Assembly (NCBI RefSeq): GCF_000719265.1 | Contig: NZ_JOFL01000006.1 | Location: 186,001 to 250,000, forward strand | Direction: 5' to 3' | Origin: Streptomyces roseoverticillatus | Lineage (GTDB): Bacteria; Actinomycetota; Actinomycetes; Streptomycetales; Streptomycetaceae | DNA: 64,000 bases | Part shown: piece after piece, positions 8,172-16,916 of the stretch | Layout: every line of letters begins with the position of its first letter | How positions within the stretch are numbered: position 1 is the first letter of the stretch | The notes under the pieces: model-generated | Told to the model about the DNA's origin: nothing | Database searches by the model: none | What the model saw: the letters and a program-made list of their open reading frames with translations, nothing else | Translations under genes and position numbers: made by a program

Positions 8172-11113
8172 ACGCCCCCGCCCCGGGACTGAGACTCGCC
8201 CTGCTCGGCCCGGTGCGGGCCTGGTACGACGGTGTGCCGGTGGATCTCGGTCAGTCCAGGTCGCACGAGGTGTTCGCGGTCCTGCTGGCCGCCGCCGGCC
8301 GGACCGTGGCATTGCCGCTGCTCGTGGAGGGGGTGTGGGACGAGGGCGACCGCCCGTCCCGGGCGGAGCACTCCATCCGCACCCACGTGTGGCGGCTGCG
8401 CCGGGCCCTCGCCCAGCACACCGCCGAGCCGCTGCTCGACACCGTCGGGGGCGGCTACGCGCTCCGGGTGCCCGCCCATGCCGTCGACACCTGGACGTTC
8501 GAACGCGCCCTGGCGCGGGCCGAGGAGATCCGGGCCGCGGGCGGCACCGCCGGGCAGGCCCGCGACATCCTGGCCGGCGCCCTGGAGCTGTGGACCGGCG
8601 AACCGCTGGCCGGACTCCACGGCCCCCACGCCCGCGCGCTGCGCGCCCGCTACGCGCAACTGCGCCGCTCCCTGCTGGAGGCCCGGCTCGAACTCGACGC
8701 CGAGCTCGGCGACCGGCCCTGCCTCGTGGCCGAGGCGGGCGCCCTGGTCATGGAACACCCGGCGAGCCAACGGCTGCGCGCGGTGCAGATGCTGGCGCTG
8801 TACCGATCCGGCCGCCAGGCCGAGGCCCTGGGCGTGTACGAGGACACCCGGCGCTACCTCGGCACCGAACTCGGCCACCTGCCGCCCGCGGAACGCGCCC
8901 CCGGCGCCGGACTCGCCGCGCTGCACCAGCGGATCCTGCGCTCGGACCCCACCCTGCGCCTTCCCGGGACGGATCGCCGGCCGCAGGCCCCGGGCGGTGC
9001 CTTCCCTTCGCCCGTCGCCGGCTTCACCGGACGCGACGAGCAGCTCCGGGAGCTCACCGGCATGCTGACCCGCCCGGACACCCCGGCCGTCGTCGTCTCG
9101 GCGGTCAACGGCATGGCGGGCGTCGGCAAGACCACCCTCGCCGTGCACGCCGCCCACGCACTCGGCGACGACGCCTTCCCCGACGGACGCCTCTACGCCG
9201 ACCTGCGCGGCGCCGACGCCGCGCCCCTGGATCCGCATGCCGTACTGGCCACCCTGCTTCGCGGGCTGGGCACCGCGGACGAAGACATCCCGGAGGATGC
9301 CGGCGAGCGCACGGCCCTCTACCGCTCACTGCTGGCCGACCGCCGGATGCTCCTGCTGCTGGACAACGCGGCCTCCTGCGAGCAGCTCAGACCGCTGATC
9401 CCCGGCGCCGCCGACTGCGCCGTCCTGGTCACCAGCCGCGCCTGGCTCACCGGGCTGGCCGGGGCGCGGCACTTGCGGCTGGACGTCATGCCGCCTGCCG
9501 AGGCCCTCGGCCTGCTGCGGCGGACCGCCGGCCGGCGCGCCGTGGACGCCGAGCCCGAGGCCGCCGCCGCGCTCGTGGCCGCCTGCGGTCACCTGCCGCT
9601 GGCCCTGCGGATCGTCGCCTCCCGCCTGGCGGCGGAACCCGGCCGGTCCCTCGCCGGCATGGTCCAGCGCCTCGCCGGCGAACGCGGCCGCCTGGACGAA
9701 CTGCGCTCCGGCGACGCCGCCGTGGACGCCGCCTTCGAGCTCTCCTACGCCACGCTCACCACCGAACAGGCCCGCGCCTTCCGGCTGCTGTCCGCGCCGG
9801 ACGTACCGGACCTCGCCCTGCCGAGCGCCGCCGCCCTGCTGGGACTCGGCACCGAAGAGGCCGAGGAGCTCCTCGAATCCCTCGTCGAACTCAACCTCCT
9901 GGAGTCCCACCGCCTGGGCCGCTACCACTTCCACGACCTCGTCCGCGCCTTCGCCCGGGCCGCGAACGCCCGCGAGGACCCTCCCGCGACGACCTCCCGC
10001 GCCGTCGCCCGCCTCCTCGACTTCTGCCTGGCCACCGCCCGCAACGCCGACGCCGTCGCGCACGCGGCCGAGCCCGACGAACGGACGCTCATCGACGCCG
10101 CACCGGCCTCGCCCGGCCTCGCCTTCGCCACCGCGCAGGAGGCCACCGACTGGATGCGCGAGGAAACCGCCCTGCAACGCGCCCTGATCGCCCGCGCCTG
10201 CGCCGACGACGGCCTGCCGCTGGCCCAGGCCGCCGATCTCGTCGACCGGCTGAACACCGTGCTCTCCGGCATCACCCACCTCACGGCGGTGTCGGAACTG
10301 GCCCGTCAGGTCGCCGAGGTCGCCGCCGGGCGCGGCGACCGGCCCTCCGAGGCCCTGGCCCGCTACGTACGGGGGAACGCCCTGTGGCACGCCAACTCCT
10401 TCCCCGAGGCCGAGTCGGAGCTCCACCGCAGCCTCGGACTCTGCGACCGCGACGCCGGCCTGCGGCTGCGCGCGTCGGCCCACCTCACCCTGTGCGCCCA
10501 CGCCCGGGTCCGCGGCCGCTTCGACGACGCGGTCGTGCACGGGGAGGCGTCGGTGCGGCTCTTCCGCACGCTGGGCGCGGCGACCGCCGAGGGCACTGCG
10601 CTGGGCGAGCTGGCCTTCAACTACGCCCGTCAGGGCCGCCTTTCCGAGGCGCGGGCGGCGGCCGAGCGCGGAGCGGAGCTGCTCGGCGGCCGGGAGTCGG
10701 TGTCCACGGCCATCGGCCTGTACTACCTGGCCCGGGTCCTGCGTCTGTGCGGCGACCGGGACGAGGCCCTGCGCCGGGCCGGTGCGGGCCTGGTCCTCTT
10801 CCGCGCCCTGAACGTGTCCTCCTTCGAGGCCGCGTCGGGCAACCTGATCGCCGAACTCCACGCCGAGAAGGAGGGGTACGCGCTCGCGGCACGGACCGCC
10901 GAGACGTTCCTGCCGCTGGCCCGCAAGGTCAGCGCGATGCTGGAGGGCGGCCTGCTCAGGACCCTCGGCCGCAGCCTCGTCCACCTGGGGCAGCAGGCCC
11001 GCGCCGACGCCTGTCTGAGGGCCGCCCTGGAACTCTTCGAGGGGCTCCACGCCGAGCAGGACGCCGAACAGGTCCGCGGGCTGCTCGCAACGGCTCCGTT
11101 CAGCCCGCGGTGA
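8168..11113 (+). CDS. SARP-family transcriptional regulator with NB-ARC and TPR domains
   Basis: A 981-residue AfsR-like regulator. Order: winged-helix OmpR-type DNA-binding domain (residues ~5-95, SIRTHVWRLRRAL recognition region), bacterial transcriptional activation domain (~100-245), NB-ARC ATPase with Walker A GMAGVGKTT (Lys321) and Walker B RMLLLLDNA, then TPR-like helical repeats to the C-terminus. SARPs bind direct repeats that overlap -35 regions and activate antibiotic genes; the large form is ATP-responsive. GTG 8168 overlaps the lectin stop and has no Shine-Dalgarno sequence, so it probably depends on coupled re-initiation. It lies directly before the elfamycin-like cluster and may be its activator, though this is inference from position only. 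No TTA codon was seen. Confidence 0.9.
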   Translation: MNAPAPGLRLALLGPVRAWYDGVPVDLGQSRSHEVFAVLLAAAGRTVALPLLVEGVWDEGDRPSRAEHSIRTHVWRLRRALAQHTAEPLLDTVGGGYALRVPAHAVDTWTFERALARAEEIRAAGGTAGQARDILAGALELWTGEPLAGLHGPHARALRARYAQLRRSLLEARLELDAELGDRPCLVAEAGALVMEHPASQRLRAVQMLALYRSGRQAEALGVYEDTRRYLGTELGHLPPAERAPGAGLAALHQRILRSDPTLRLPGTDRRPQAPGGAFPSPVAGFTGRDEQLRELTGMLTRPDTPAVVVSAVNGMAGVGKTTLAVHAAHALGDDAFPDGRLYADLRGADAAPLDPHAVLATLLRGLGTADEDIPEDAGERTALYRSLLADRRMLLLLDNAASCEQLRPLIPGAADCAVLVTSRAWLTGLAGARHLRLDVMPPAEALGLLRRTAGRRAVDAEPEAAAALVAACGHLPLALRIVASRLAAEPGRSLAGMVQRLAGERGRLDELRSGDAAVDAAFELSYATLTTEQARAFRLLSAPDVPDLALPSAAALLGLGTEEAEELLESLVELNLLESHRLGRYHFHDLVRAFARAANAREDPPATTSRAVARLLDFCLATARNADAVAHAAEPDERTLIDAAPASPGLAFATAQEATDWMREETALQRALIARACADDGLPLAQAADLVDRLNTVLSGITHLTAVSELARQVAEVAAGRGDRPSEALARYVRGNALWHANSFPEAESELHRSLGLCDRDAGLRLRASAHLTLCAHARVRGRFDDAVVHGEASVRLFRTLGAATAEGTALGELAFNYARQGRLSEARAAAERGAELLGGRESVSTAIGLYYLARVLRLCGDRDEALRRAGAGLVLFRALNVSSFEAASGNLIAELHAEKEGYALAARTAETFLPLARKVSAMLEGGLLRTLGRSLVHLGQQARADACLRAALELFEGLHAEQDAEQVRGLLATAPFSPR

Positions 11114-11960
11114 ACGGTGGGCGGAAGTCTCCGCGGCACAGCAAGAACCGCCACCCCCCACCGAAACGTCCCCTACGTCGGCGACGCCATGAACGACCAG
11201 GCCGGCTCGGTCAGCTTCGACCGCTGACCCCGCACGCTCCGGAGTGCCCCGTGGAACCCCCGGCCGCGTTCGCCGTTCCGTCGGAAGAGTCGGAAGACAC
11301 GAGCCGGTCGTCACCGTACCGGCGGGACGGCCGCGCGGCGGATCAAACCGGTCGGTCGGGATCCGCAAGTTGCCGGAACAGCCCCCGTGAGGCAGCCGTG
11401 CCGGCCCCCGTCGCCGCGAGTCCCCCGCGCCGCAGACGGGCCGGCCTGTTTCTTCTCTCTTCGCTGAGGTGGCTGCCGCCGGTGCTGCCGGTTCCGGCGG
11501 CCGGTGCGGCCCGTGGTCGTGGGCTGCGCCGGGTGCCGGCGAGGTGTTCCCGGCCGGACGCGCGGGCTCCGCGGAAGAAACCCGGCGGCTCCATATGTTT
11601 TCGTATGCGGGCGGTCACACCTCAAACCGGGCATTCAGGAGTTTCCTTCGGGCATCGAAGGCCGCTCCGCGAGGCCCGGGCCGGTGCCGGCGTGAAGGCG
11701 GGAGGCCGGGCGAGCCTCCGGGCAAAACGGTCGAAAGGTGGTGGCGCGCTGTCCGAAACTCCTCTCGGGTGTGACTGAAATCTATCGCCGTGGCGCGAAG
11801 TCGCCTGGCTGTTCGGGGGCGTTCGGGGCACTTCGTTCCATGATCAAGAGCTGTGGACACGGCGGATTGGCTGACCCTAGGATCCAGCTGGCCTGACCGG
11901 AGAAGGTCGGGGAATTGGCCGAATCAGTCGCTGGCTTTTCGATATCCGGGGGAAAATTCA
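11114..11960. other. Long intergenic region at the left edge of the biosynthetic cluster
   Basis: 847 bases without a convincing gene. The frames crossing it are Arg/Pro/Gly-rich and lack ribosome binding sites. It contains a small AT-richer patch around 11592-11612, two CGGGCAT copies 21 bases apart (11628 and 11649), and a good sigma-70-type promoter near its right end. It presumably holds the control region of the accessory operon. Confidence 0.5.
11854..11883 (+). promoter_or_regulatory. Candidate HrdB-type promoter of the accessory biosynthetic operon
   Basis: TGGACA (11854-11859) and TAGGAT (11878-11883) are separated by 18 bases and match the Streptomyces housekeeping -35/-10 consensus with one mismatch in the -35. 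Transcription would start near 11890, giving a ~70-base leader before the ATG at 11961. No start site is known. Confidence 0.45.
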
Positions 11961-12809
11961 ATGCCCAACCCCACCGTGTGGAATGTCGTGCTCGACGCGG
12001 GAGCTGACACCGACATTGTGCTCGCCGCCGATTTCCCGGTGACAGGCCGGAACGAGGGGGGATTCGCCGACCTGGCACCCGGTCTGAACCTCGACTGCGC
12101 CCTGTGGCAGACGGTCGCTCCGGTCCGCGACCCCGGAACGGACGCCCTGGGCGACGCGTACCTGGAGCCCTGGCTGTCGGAGGTCGCCGCGAGCGGGCGG
12201 AAGGTCCGTGCGGTGATGGGATATTGCGCGGGCTCGGTGTTCGCCGGCGTGCTGGCCGAGAAGATCGCCGCACAGCAGGGGACCGCCCCGCGCGTGATCG
12301 TCTTCGACCCCGAGCTGGTCGACGTGCCCACGGTGCACCTCCAGTTCGGGCGCGTGATCGGCAACATGACCACCGTCCTGACGGCGGAGGAGATCGACGA
12401 GCTGTCCGGCACCGCGGAGCGGCTCGTCGCGAAATCCGGCATCGCGCCGGCCGAGTTCGCGGCCGGGCTCTACGCCGCCTTCCGCCCGATCGGCTCCGCC
12501 GCCCTCCGCCGCGCCGGACTGGACGAGGACTACGCCGGGGAACTGGTCGCCCTGGTCGGCTCGTTCATGTCCTACCTCGCCACCGCGGCCGGCCTCGACC
12601 CGCGGCCGGGCTGGCAGCGGGCCACCGTGATCACGTCCGCCAGCGAGCGCAGCGGGCTGAACCGCATGCGCGCCACGCCGGGCATCGCCCCGATCGAGGT
12701 CGGCGACGAGCAGCGCTTCGAGGCCGAGCACCGCGACCTGCTGCGCACCCCCGAGGTCACGGCGACGGTGGCCGGCGTGCTGGCCGCCCGGCCGGGAGCG
12801 GACGCGTGA
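11961..12809 (+). CDS. Cys-nucleophile alpha/beta hydrolase, candidate Dieckmann cyclase (KirHI/TrdC-like)
   Basis: A 282-residue thioesterase-like alpha/beta hydrolase. The nucleophile elbow is GYCAGS (residues 87-92), so the catalytic residue would be Cys89 rather than Ser; FDPELVD offers a candidate Asp, and EHRDLLRTPEV near the C-terminus offers His257. A Cys-Asp-His triad in a stand-alone hydrolase is known from the TrdC/KirHI/NcmC family of Dieckmann cyclases, which release PKS-NRPS chains as tetramic acids or pyridones. Here the gene leads the operon and its GTGA stop overlap couples it to a single-module NRPS, as expected for a pyridone-forming release step. A proofreading thioesterase is the alternative. 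ATG 11961 has GGGGGA upstream; an in-frame ATG at 11853 lacks support. Confidence 0.72.
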   Translation: MPNPTVWNVVLDAGADTDIVLAADFPVTGRNEGGFADLAPGLNLDCALWQTVAPVRDPGTDALGDAYLEPWLSEVAASGRKVRAVMGYCAGSVFAGVLAEKIAAQQGTAPRVIVFDPELVDVPTVHLQFGRVIGNMTTVLTAEEIDELSGTAERLVAKSGIAPAEFAAGLYAAFRPIGSAALRRAGLDEDYAGELVALVGSFMSYLATAAGLDPRPGWQRATVITSASERSGLNRMRATPGIAPIEVGDEQRFEAEHRDLLRTPEVTATVAGVLAARPGADA

Positions 12810-15800
12810 GCAACGACCTGCCGGCCGGCCACGTCCGCCCGCCCCGCAAGGAGAGCACCCTCTGGCTGCTCGACGAGCTCGTCCCGGACAGCGGCGCTAA
12901 CAACCTCTCGCTCGCGATACGGGTGCGCGGCCGCCTCGACGCCGCCGCCACCGCGAAGGCCGTCCAACTGCTGGTGGAGCGCTTCGAGGTGCTGCGCACC
13001 GTCTACCACCGCGACGAAGCCGGCCTGATCAAGTCCGTACCGGCGACCATGGCAGCCGGCCTGGAGGAGGCGGAGCACCACGGGGGCGAGGAGGACGAAC
13101 TCGCCGCCCTGACCGCCTTCGTGGCCAGGCCGTTCACTACGGACGGCAGCCCTCTCGTCCGGGCGCTGCTGCTGCACGGCAAGGACGGGGACGTCTTCTG
13201 CCTGGCGCTCCACCACGCCGTGTCCGACGTCCAGTCGACGGCGATCCTGCGTGCCGGGTTCGTCTCCCTCTACGAGGCCGTGGCGGCCGGTGAGCCGCCC
13301 GTCCTCGCCGAGGTCCCCGCCTGGCACGGACCGGAGACGTCCGAGGAGAGCCGGCAGTACTGGCGCGAGAAGATGGCGGGCTTCCGCTCGTCCGGCCTGG
13401 AACTGTGGTGCGAACAGCGGGAACAGGCGGTGACCACCCTCCGGGGCGACGAGGTCACCCACGTCCTGTCGCCGGAGGCCCACGAGGTGGTGCGCCGCCT
13501 GCAGCGCGAGCTGCGGGCGCCCGAGTCGGTCGTCCTCCTCACCGCCTACGCGGTGCTCCTCGCCGCGCACGGCGCCGGGCCCGACCTCACCATCGGCTCG
13601 CCGGTCAACACCCGTCCCCGCGAGGCGGTGGACACGGTCGGCTACCACAGCAACCTCGTCACCCTGCGCCTCCTGCTGGAGCAGAACGCAAGCTTCCGGG
13701 ACCTCACCGCCCTGACCCGGCGGACGTTCATGGAAGCGATGGCGCACATGGACGTGCCCGCCGACGACGTCCTCGACATGGTCGAGCGCGACGGCACGGG
13801 CTGGCGCAACACGCTGTTCAAGCACGTGTTCAACTACGTGCCCTTCGTAGAGGACCAGCGCACCTTCTCCGTCGCCGGCACCGAGGCCGAGCTCGTCGTG
13901 GTGGAGAACGGGTTCAGCCAGTTCGACCTGGAGTTCTTCGTCTCGGCCAGCCGGGAGACCGCCACCGTGCGCGCCGTGTTCTACACGGGCGTGCTGGACC
14001 GCGCGGACGTCGAACTGATGGTCCGCCGCTACGACGCCCTGCTCGTCGCGGCGGGCGCCGCGCTCGACGCCCCGCTCGCCTCGCTGCCCGTCTGGTCGCC
14101 GCAGGACCACGCCGTCATCGACCCGGCCAACGCGACGGACCGCGCGATCGCACTGCCGACGGTCCTCGCGGGATTCGCCCGCCGCGCCGCCGCGAACCCC
14201 ACGGCACCGGCCGTCCGCGACGGCGACAGCACGGCCACGTACGGCACGCTGTGGTCCGCCGCGGCCGACACCGCAGCCCGGCTGACCGCGGCCGGCGTAC
14301 GGCGCGGCGATGTCGTCGCGCTGCTCCTGCCGCGCGGCGCGGCCCTGGCCGCCTCCGTGTTCGGCACCTGGCTCGCGGGGGCCGCCTACCTGCCCCTCGA
14401 CCCCAACCACCCCGCGGAGCGGCTGGCGTACCAGCTGGAGGACGCGGGCGCCCGGGCCGTGATCACCGGTGCGGGAACCGAGGCGCCCGCCGGATACGCG
14501 ACCGTGCCCGCCGCCGACTGGGAGAACGTGCCCGAGGCACTGGTGGACGTGGCGGCGGCGGAGGCCGCCGGAGCCGACGACCTCGCCTACGTCATCTACA
14601 CCTCGGGATCGACCGGCAAGCCCAAGGGCATCCCGATCAAGCACCGCAGCCTCGTCAACCACATCGTCGACTACGCCGACCGCTTCGGCGTGGCCGGCTC
14701 GGCGCGCCCCACCGGCTGGCTCAGCACGTACAGCTTCGACACCTCCTCGCTCGAACTGATGATGCCGCTGCTGCACGGCGGGCACACCGTGGTCCTCCCG
14801 GACGCGGCGCGGACGGACGGCGACCTGCTGGCGGCGGCCGTCACCGCCCACGACATCGGCTTCCTGCAGGCGACCCCGACCACCTGGCGGCTGGTCGCCC
14901 GCGAGGCCGGCGAGGTGGTGGCCGGGCGCACGATCCTCACCGGCGGCGAACCCCTTCCCGCCGAGCTTGCGGACACGCTGCTCGCGGCGGGCGCCGAGCT
15001 CTGGAACGTCTACGGGCCCACCGAGAGCACCATCTGGGCGACCGCGGGGCGCATGAGCACGGACCGCGCCGGAAGGGTGGACGTCGGCTCGCCCGTCGCC
15101 AACACCCGCGTCTTCATCGCCGACCCCCACGGCCGGCCGCTGCCGGTCGGGGTGCGCGGCGAGCTGTGCGTCGCCGGCGTCGGCGTCGCCTCCGGCTACC
15201 ACGACCGGCCCGGGCTGACCGCCGAACGCTTCGGCGAGAACGCCGCGTACGGGCGGTTCCACCGCTCCGGTGACGTGGCCTGCTGGCGGCCCGACGGCCG
15301 CATCGACCTGTTCGGCAGGGTCGACCGGCAGGTCAAGCTGCGCGGCAACCGGATCGAGCTGGCGGAGGTGGAGGCCGTCCTGCTCGGCCACCCCGACGTC
15401 GAGGCCGCGGCCGTCGTGGTCGTCGGCGATCCGGGCGCGGACGGCTCCCTCGCCGCGTTCGTCCGCGTGCCGGGCCGCCCCGAGGCCGTCGACGAGCTCT
15501 GGGACCACGCCCACCGGCAGCTGCCGCGCTCGGTGGTGCCGCATCGCTTCATCGCCGTGGACGCCTTCCCGCGTACGGGCAGCGACAAGGTCGACTACCT
15601 GGCCCTCGCCGAGCGCGCGGCCCGGCAGCACGGCCCCGCCATCGGCGGCGGCACCGCCCAGGCCGCCGGCGACGACCTGACCGCGACCGTCCTCGGGCTC
15701 TTCGCCGAGCTGCTGGACCGCACGGACCTGGACGCCGGCTCGCACTTCTTCGCCAACGGCGGGCACTCGCTGCTGGCGGCCGCACTCGCCCAGCGGATCA

Positions 15801-15892
15801 AGGACATCACCGGCATCCGGCTCGCGCTGACCGACGTGTTCGAGACTCCGACCCCGGCTGCGCTGGCCGAGCGGCTGCGCCGGCTCGCCTGA
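12806..15892 (+). CDS. Stand-alone NRPS module C-A-PCP (KirB-like)
   Basis: A 1028-residue single module. The condensation domain (~1-430) carries HHAVSDV at residues 136-142, where the usual final Gly of HHxxxDG is Val. The adenylation domain (~455-900) has YTSGSTGKPKG near 598, YGPTES and the A8 block GRVDRQVKLRGNRIELAEVE. The PCP has GGHSLL with phosphopantetheine Ser988. Reading the specificity pocket by eye against GrsA gives D-T-L-Q-L-G-V-I-W-K, closest to the glycine code but with Thr at position 236. The context (aspartate decarboxylase, Dieckmann-cyclase-like gene) favours a KirB-type terminal module using beta-alanine, so the substrate is open. GTG 12806 overlaps the upstream stop. 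There is no thioesterase domain, which fits release by the upstream hydrolase. Confidence 0.88.
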   Translation: MSNDLPAGHVRPPRKESTLWLLDELVPDSGANNLSLAIRVRGRLDAAATAKAVQLLVERFEVLRTVYHRDEAGLIKSVPATMAAGLEEAEHHGGEEDELAALTAFVARPFTTDGSPLVRALLLHGKDGDVFCLALHHAVSDVQSTAILRAGFVSLYEAVAAGEPPVLAEVPAWHGPETSEESRQYWREKMAGFRSSGLELWCEQREQAVTTLRGDEVTHVLSPEAHEVVRRLQRELRAPESVVLLTAYAVLLAAHGAGPDLTIGSPVNTRPREAVDTVGYHSNLVTLRLLLEQNASFRDLTALTRRTFMEAMAHMDVPADDVLDMVERDGTGWRNTLFKHVFNYVPFVEDQRTFSVAGTEAELVVVENGFSQFDLEFFVSASRETATVRAVFYTGVLDRADVELMVRRYDALLVAAGAALDAPLASLPVWSPQDHAVIDPANATDRAIALPTVLAGFARRAAANPTAPAVRDGDSTATYGTLWSAAADTAARLTAAGVRRGDVVALLLPRGAALAASVFGTWLAGAAYLPLDPNHPAERLAYQLEDAGARAVITGAGTEAPAGYATVPAADWENVPEALVDVAAAEAAGADDLAYVIYTSGSTGKPKGIPIKHRSLVNHIVDYADRFGVAGSARPTGWLSTYSFDTSSLELMMPLLHGGHTVVLPDAARTDGDLLAAAVTAHDIGFLQATPTTWRLVAREAGEVVAGRTILTGGEPLPAELADTLLAAGAELWNVYGPTESTIWATAGRMSTDRAGRVDVGSPVANTRVFIADPHGRPLPVGVRGELCVAGVGVASGYHDRPGLTAERFGENAAYGRFHRSGDVACWRPDGRIDLFGRVDRQVKLRGNRIELAEVEAVLLGHPDVEAAAVVVVGDPGADGSLAAFVRVPGRPEAVDELWDHAHRQLPRSVVPHRFIAVDAFPRTGSDKVDYLALAERAARQHGPAIGGGTAQAAGDDLTATVLGLFAELLDRTDLDAGSHFFANGGHSLLAAALAQRIKDITGIRLALTDVFETPTPAALAERLRRLA

Positions 15893-15914
15893 CGGCACCG
15901 AAAGAGAGACATCC

Positions 15915-16916
15915 ATGGAAATCCTCAAGCTGGCCGTCAGCGGCTGGTTCGCGCGGGCCCTGGCGGTCGCCGCCAGGCTGGAGATAGCGGACATCCTCGA
16001 CGGCGGTGCGATGACGCCGGCTGAGCTGGCCGAGCGCACCGACACCGACCCCGAGGTGCTGTACCGCCTGCTGCAGATGCTCACCGTGCCGGGCGTGCTC
16101 GAACGGGACGGCGAGAAGTTCCGCCTGTCCGAGGCCTACGCCCCGCTGCGCGCGGACCACCCCTTCACCCAGCGCCACTTCGCCATCCTCGCCGCCGAGC
16201 TGTACGACGACGCGTTCGCCGGCCTGATGCACACCGTCAAGACCGGCCGCTCCGGCTTCCAGGAGGTCTTCGGGCAGTCGCTCTACGCCTACCTGGAGAA
16301 CGACTCCGAGACGGCCGAGCTCTTCGACAAGGGCATGGTCGACCTGGCGACGCCGGTCGCCCACTGCCTCGTCGAGAAGCACGACTTCAGCGGTGTGAAG
16401 AGCATCGTCGACGTCGGCGGCGGCAGCGGCGGCCTGCTGCCCGGCATCCTGGCCGCCCACCCGGGCGCCCGGGGCACCGTGGCGGACCGCGCCAGCGTCT
16501 GCGCCCGGGGCCGCGAGGGCCTGGGCCGGGTCGCGGACGAGGCGGTCCTTACGCGGATCACCTTCACGCCGAGCGACTTCTTCGCGGAGGTGCCCCCGGG
16601 CGCCGACCGCTACCTGCTGAAGAACGTGCTGCACGACTGGACGTACGACAACTGCGTCCGCATCCTGAGCACCGTCGCCACCGCCATGGCCGGCAGCGCC
16701 GAGGGCGCCCGGCTGCTCGTGGTGGAGCCGCTGGTCGAGAACGACATCGACGGCTGGCGGGCCATGTTCCAGGCCGTGGCCTGCGACGAGGGCACCCTCG
16801 GCCTGGACGAGCCGGCCATGCGCCGCGCCCTGGAGGAGGCCGGCTTCACGGTGGAGTCCGTGGCGCAGCTGCCCACCGGCCACAAGGTCCTCGAAGCCTC
16901 CCTGCGCGCCGCCTGA
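15915..16916 (+). CDS. SAM-dependent O-methyltransferase (PF00891 type)
   Basis: A 333-residue small-molecule O-methyltransferase. It has an N-terminal winged-helix dimerisation domain (ADILDGGAMTPAELAERTDTDPEVLYRLL), the SAM-binding motif VDVGGGSGGLL, and LKNVLHDW, where the His is the usual catalytic base. It probably methylates a hydroxyl of the polyketide; kirromycin-type compounds carry one O-methyl group beside the methyl-branched diene, which would be a natural target. The gene starts 22 bases after the NRPS with a weak GAGAG ribosome site, and its stop overlaps the next gene as TGATG. The substrate is inferred only. Confidence 0.85.
   Translation: MEILKLAVSGWFARALAVAARLEIADILDGGAMTPAELAERTDTDPEVLYRLLQMLTVPGVLERDGEKFRLSEAYAPLRADHPFTQRHFAILAAELYDDAFAGLMHTVKTGRSGFQEVFGQSLYAYLENDSETAELFDKGMVDLATPVAHCLVEKHDFSGVKSIVDVGGGSGGLLPGILAAHPGARGTVADRASVCARGREGLGRVADEAVLTRITFTPSDFFAEVPPGADRYLLKNVLHDWTYDNCVRILSTVATAMAGSAEGARLLVVEPLVENDIDGWRAMFQAVACDEGTLGLDEPAMRRALEEAGFTVESVAQLPTGHKVLEASLRAA

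Noticed and set aside
11628..11655. Two CGGGCAT copies 21 bases apart as SARP-binding repeats
   Set aside because: Spacing is 21 rather than 11 or 22 bases, and no promoter lies at the expected distance; the good promoter is about 200 bases downstream.
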